The position numbers and the translations under genes were made by a program. Source: Paenibacillus sp. 37 (GTDB lineage Bacteria > Bacillota > Bacilli > Paenibacillales > Paenibacillaceae). From it: a DNA stretch of 64,000 nt. How positions within the stretch are numbered: position 1 is the first letter of the stretch; each line of letters opens with the position of its first letter. The notes beneath the pieces were generated by a model. That model saw only the letters and a list, made by a program, of their open reading frames with translations. It was not told where the DNA came from and searched no databases. The stretch is taken from contig NZ_CP043761.1 in the NCBI RefSeq assembly GCF_008386395.1, forward strand, positions 3,534,001-3,598,000, written 5' to 3'. This document shows positions 63,969-64,000 of this stretch, piece after piece.

Positions 63969-64000
63969 GGTAATGCCTCCTTTGGGATTCGTAGATCTGG

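Overview
The window looks like chromosome of an endospore-forming, low-to-mid GC Firmicute of the Paenibacillus type. The signs are strong AAGGAGG-like ribosome binding sites with frequent GTG/TTG starts, a GerA-type germinant receptor operon, YesM/YesN two-component pairs next to LplABC-type sugar importers, a PyrR leader, LicT antitermination and CcpA-like cre sites. This assignment is inference from gene content. No rRNA, tRNA, CRISPR array, transposase or phage module was seen.

Layout. 1-5.4 kb: the end of cydA, then cydB and the cydDC exporter genes (cytochrome bd oxidase operon). 5.4-12.9 kb: a small orphan protein, a YesN/YesM-type two-component system, and a convergent lipoprotein/permease/permease sugar ABC operon. 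13-18 kb: a MetX-like hydrolase divergent from a LysR regulator, a Nudix hydrolase, an HxlR regulator divergent from an SpxH/DsbA-family thiol protein with a palindromic operator between them, and an unusual Sm-like protein with a Ser/Arg-rich linker. 18-30 kb: carbohydrate genes, namely GH51 arabinofuranosidase with a divergent ArsR-type regulator, licT-bglP-bglH with two near-identical RAT/terminator switches, a phosphotransferase that probably starts at ATT, and an AraC regulator divergent from a GH4 glycosidase. 29.6-32.5 kb: LysR, acetoacetate decarboxylase and a ketopantoate-reductase-like enzyme. 33.4-36.2 kb: codB-codA behind a PyrR attenuator. 36-49 kb: a mixed accessory stretch with an orphan GerAB-like transporter, a WYL regulator, a MetAP paralogue, DUF418, a decayed gene, a TTA-rich SOS-box dinB-family gene, a YcaQ-like glycosylase, an ArsR/aldo-keto reductase pair, a ribbon-helix-helix protein with a second DNA sliding clamp, an AraC-GyrI regulator and a GNAT. 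49.5-53.5 kb: a four-gene germinant receptor operon (A, C, D, B subunits) with a sigma-G-like promoter. 53.6-63.4 kb: a second YesN/YesM pair divergent from permease, permease, binding lipoprotein and two GH43 enzymes whose active-site pattern (Glu, Asp, Glu and a Gln in the base position) matches exo-beta-1,3-galactanases. The last gene is another DinB-family protein.

How it fits together. The 53.6-63.4 kb block reads as a self-contained type II arabinogalactan-side-chain or galactan utilisation locus: sensing (HK/RR), extracellular cleavage (secreted GH43 with a discoidin domain), import (ABC) and cytoplasmic cleavage (GH43 without signal peptide). The GH51 gene at 18.4 kb could remove arabinose from the same polymers. 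The 36-49 kb stretch looks like the least conserved part: it has a gene remnant, a gene with foreign codon use, a duplicated replication clamp, and two repeat families (a five-copy terminator family at 32.5-49.4 kb and a 24-bp repeat at 18.1 and 46.0 kb).
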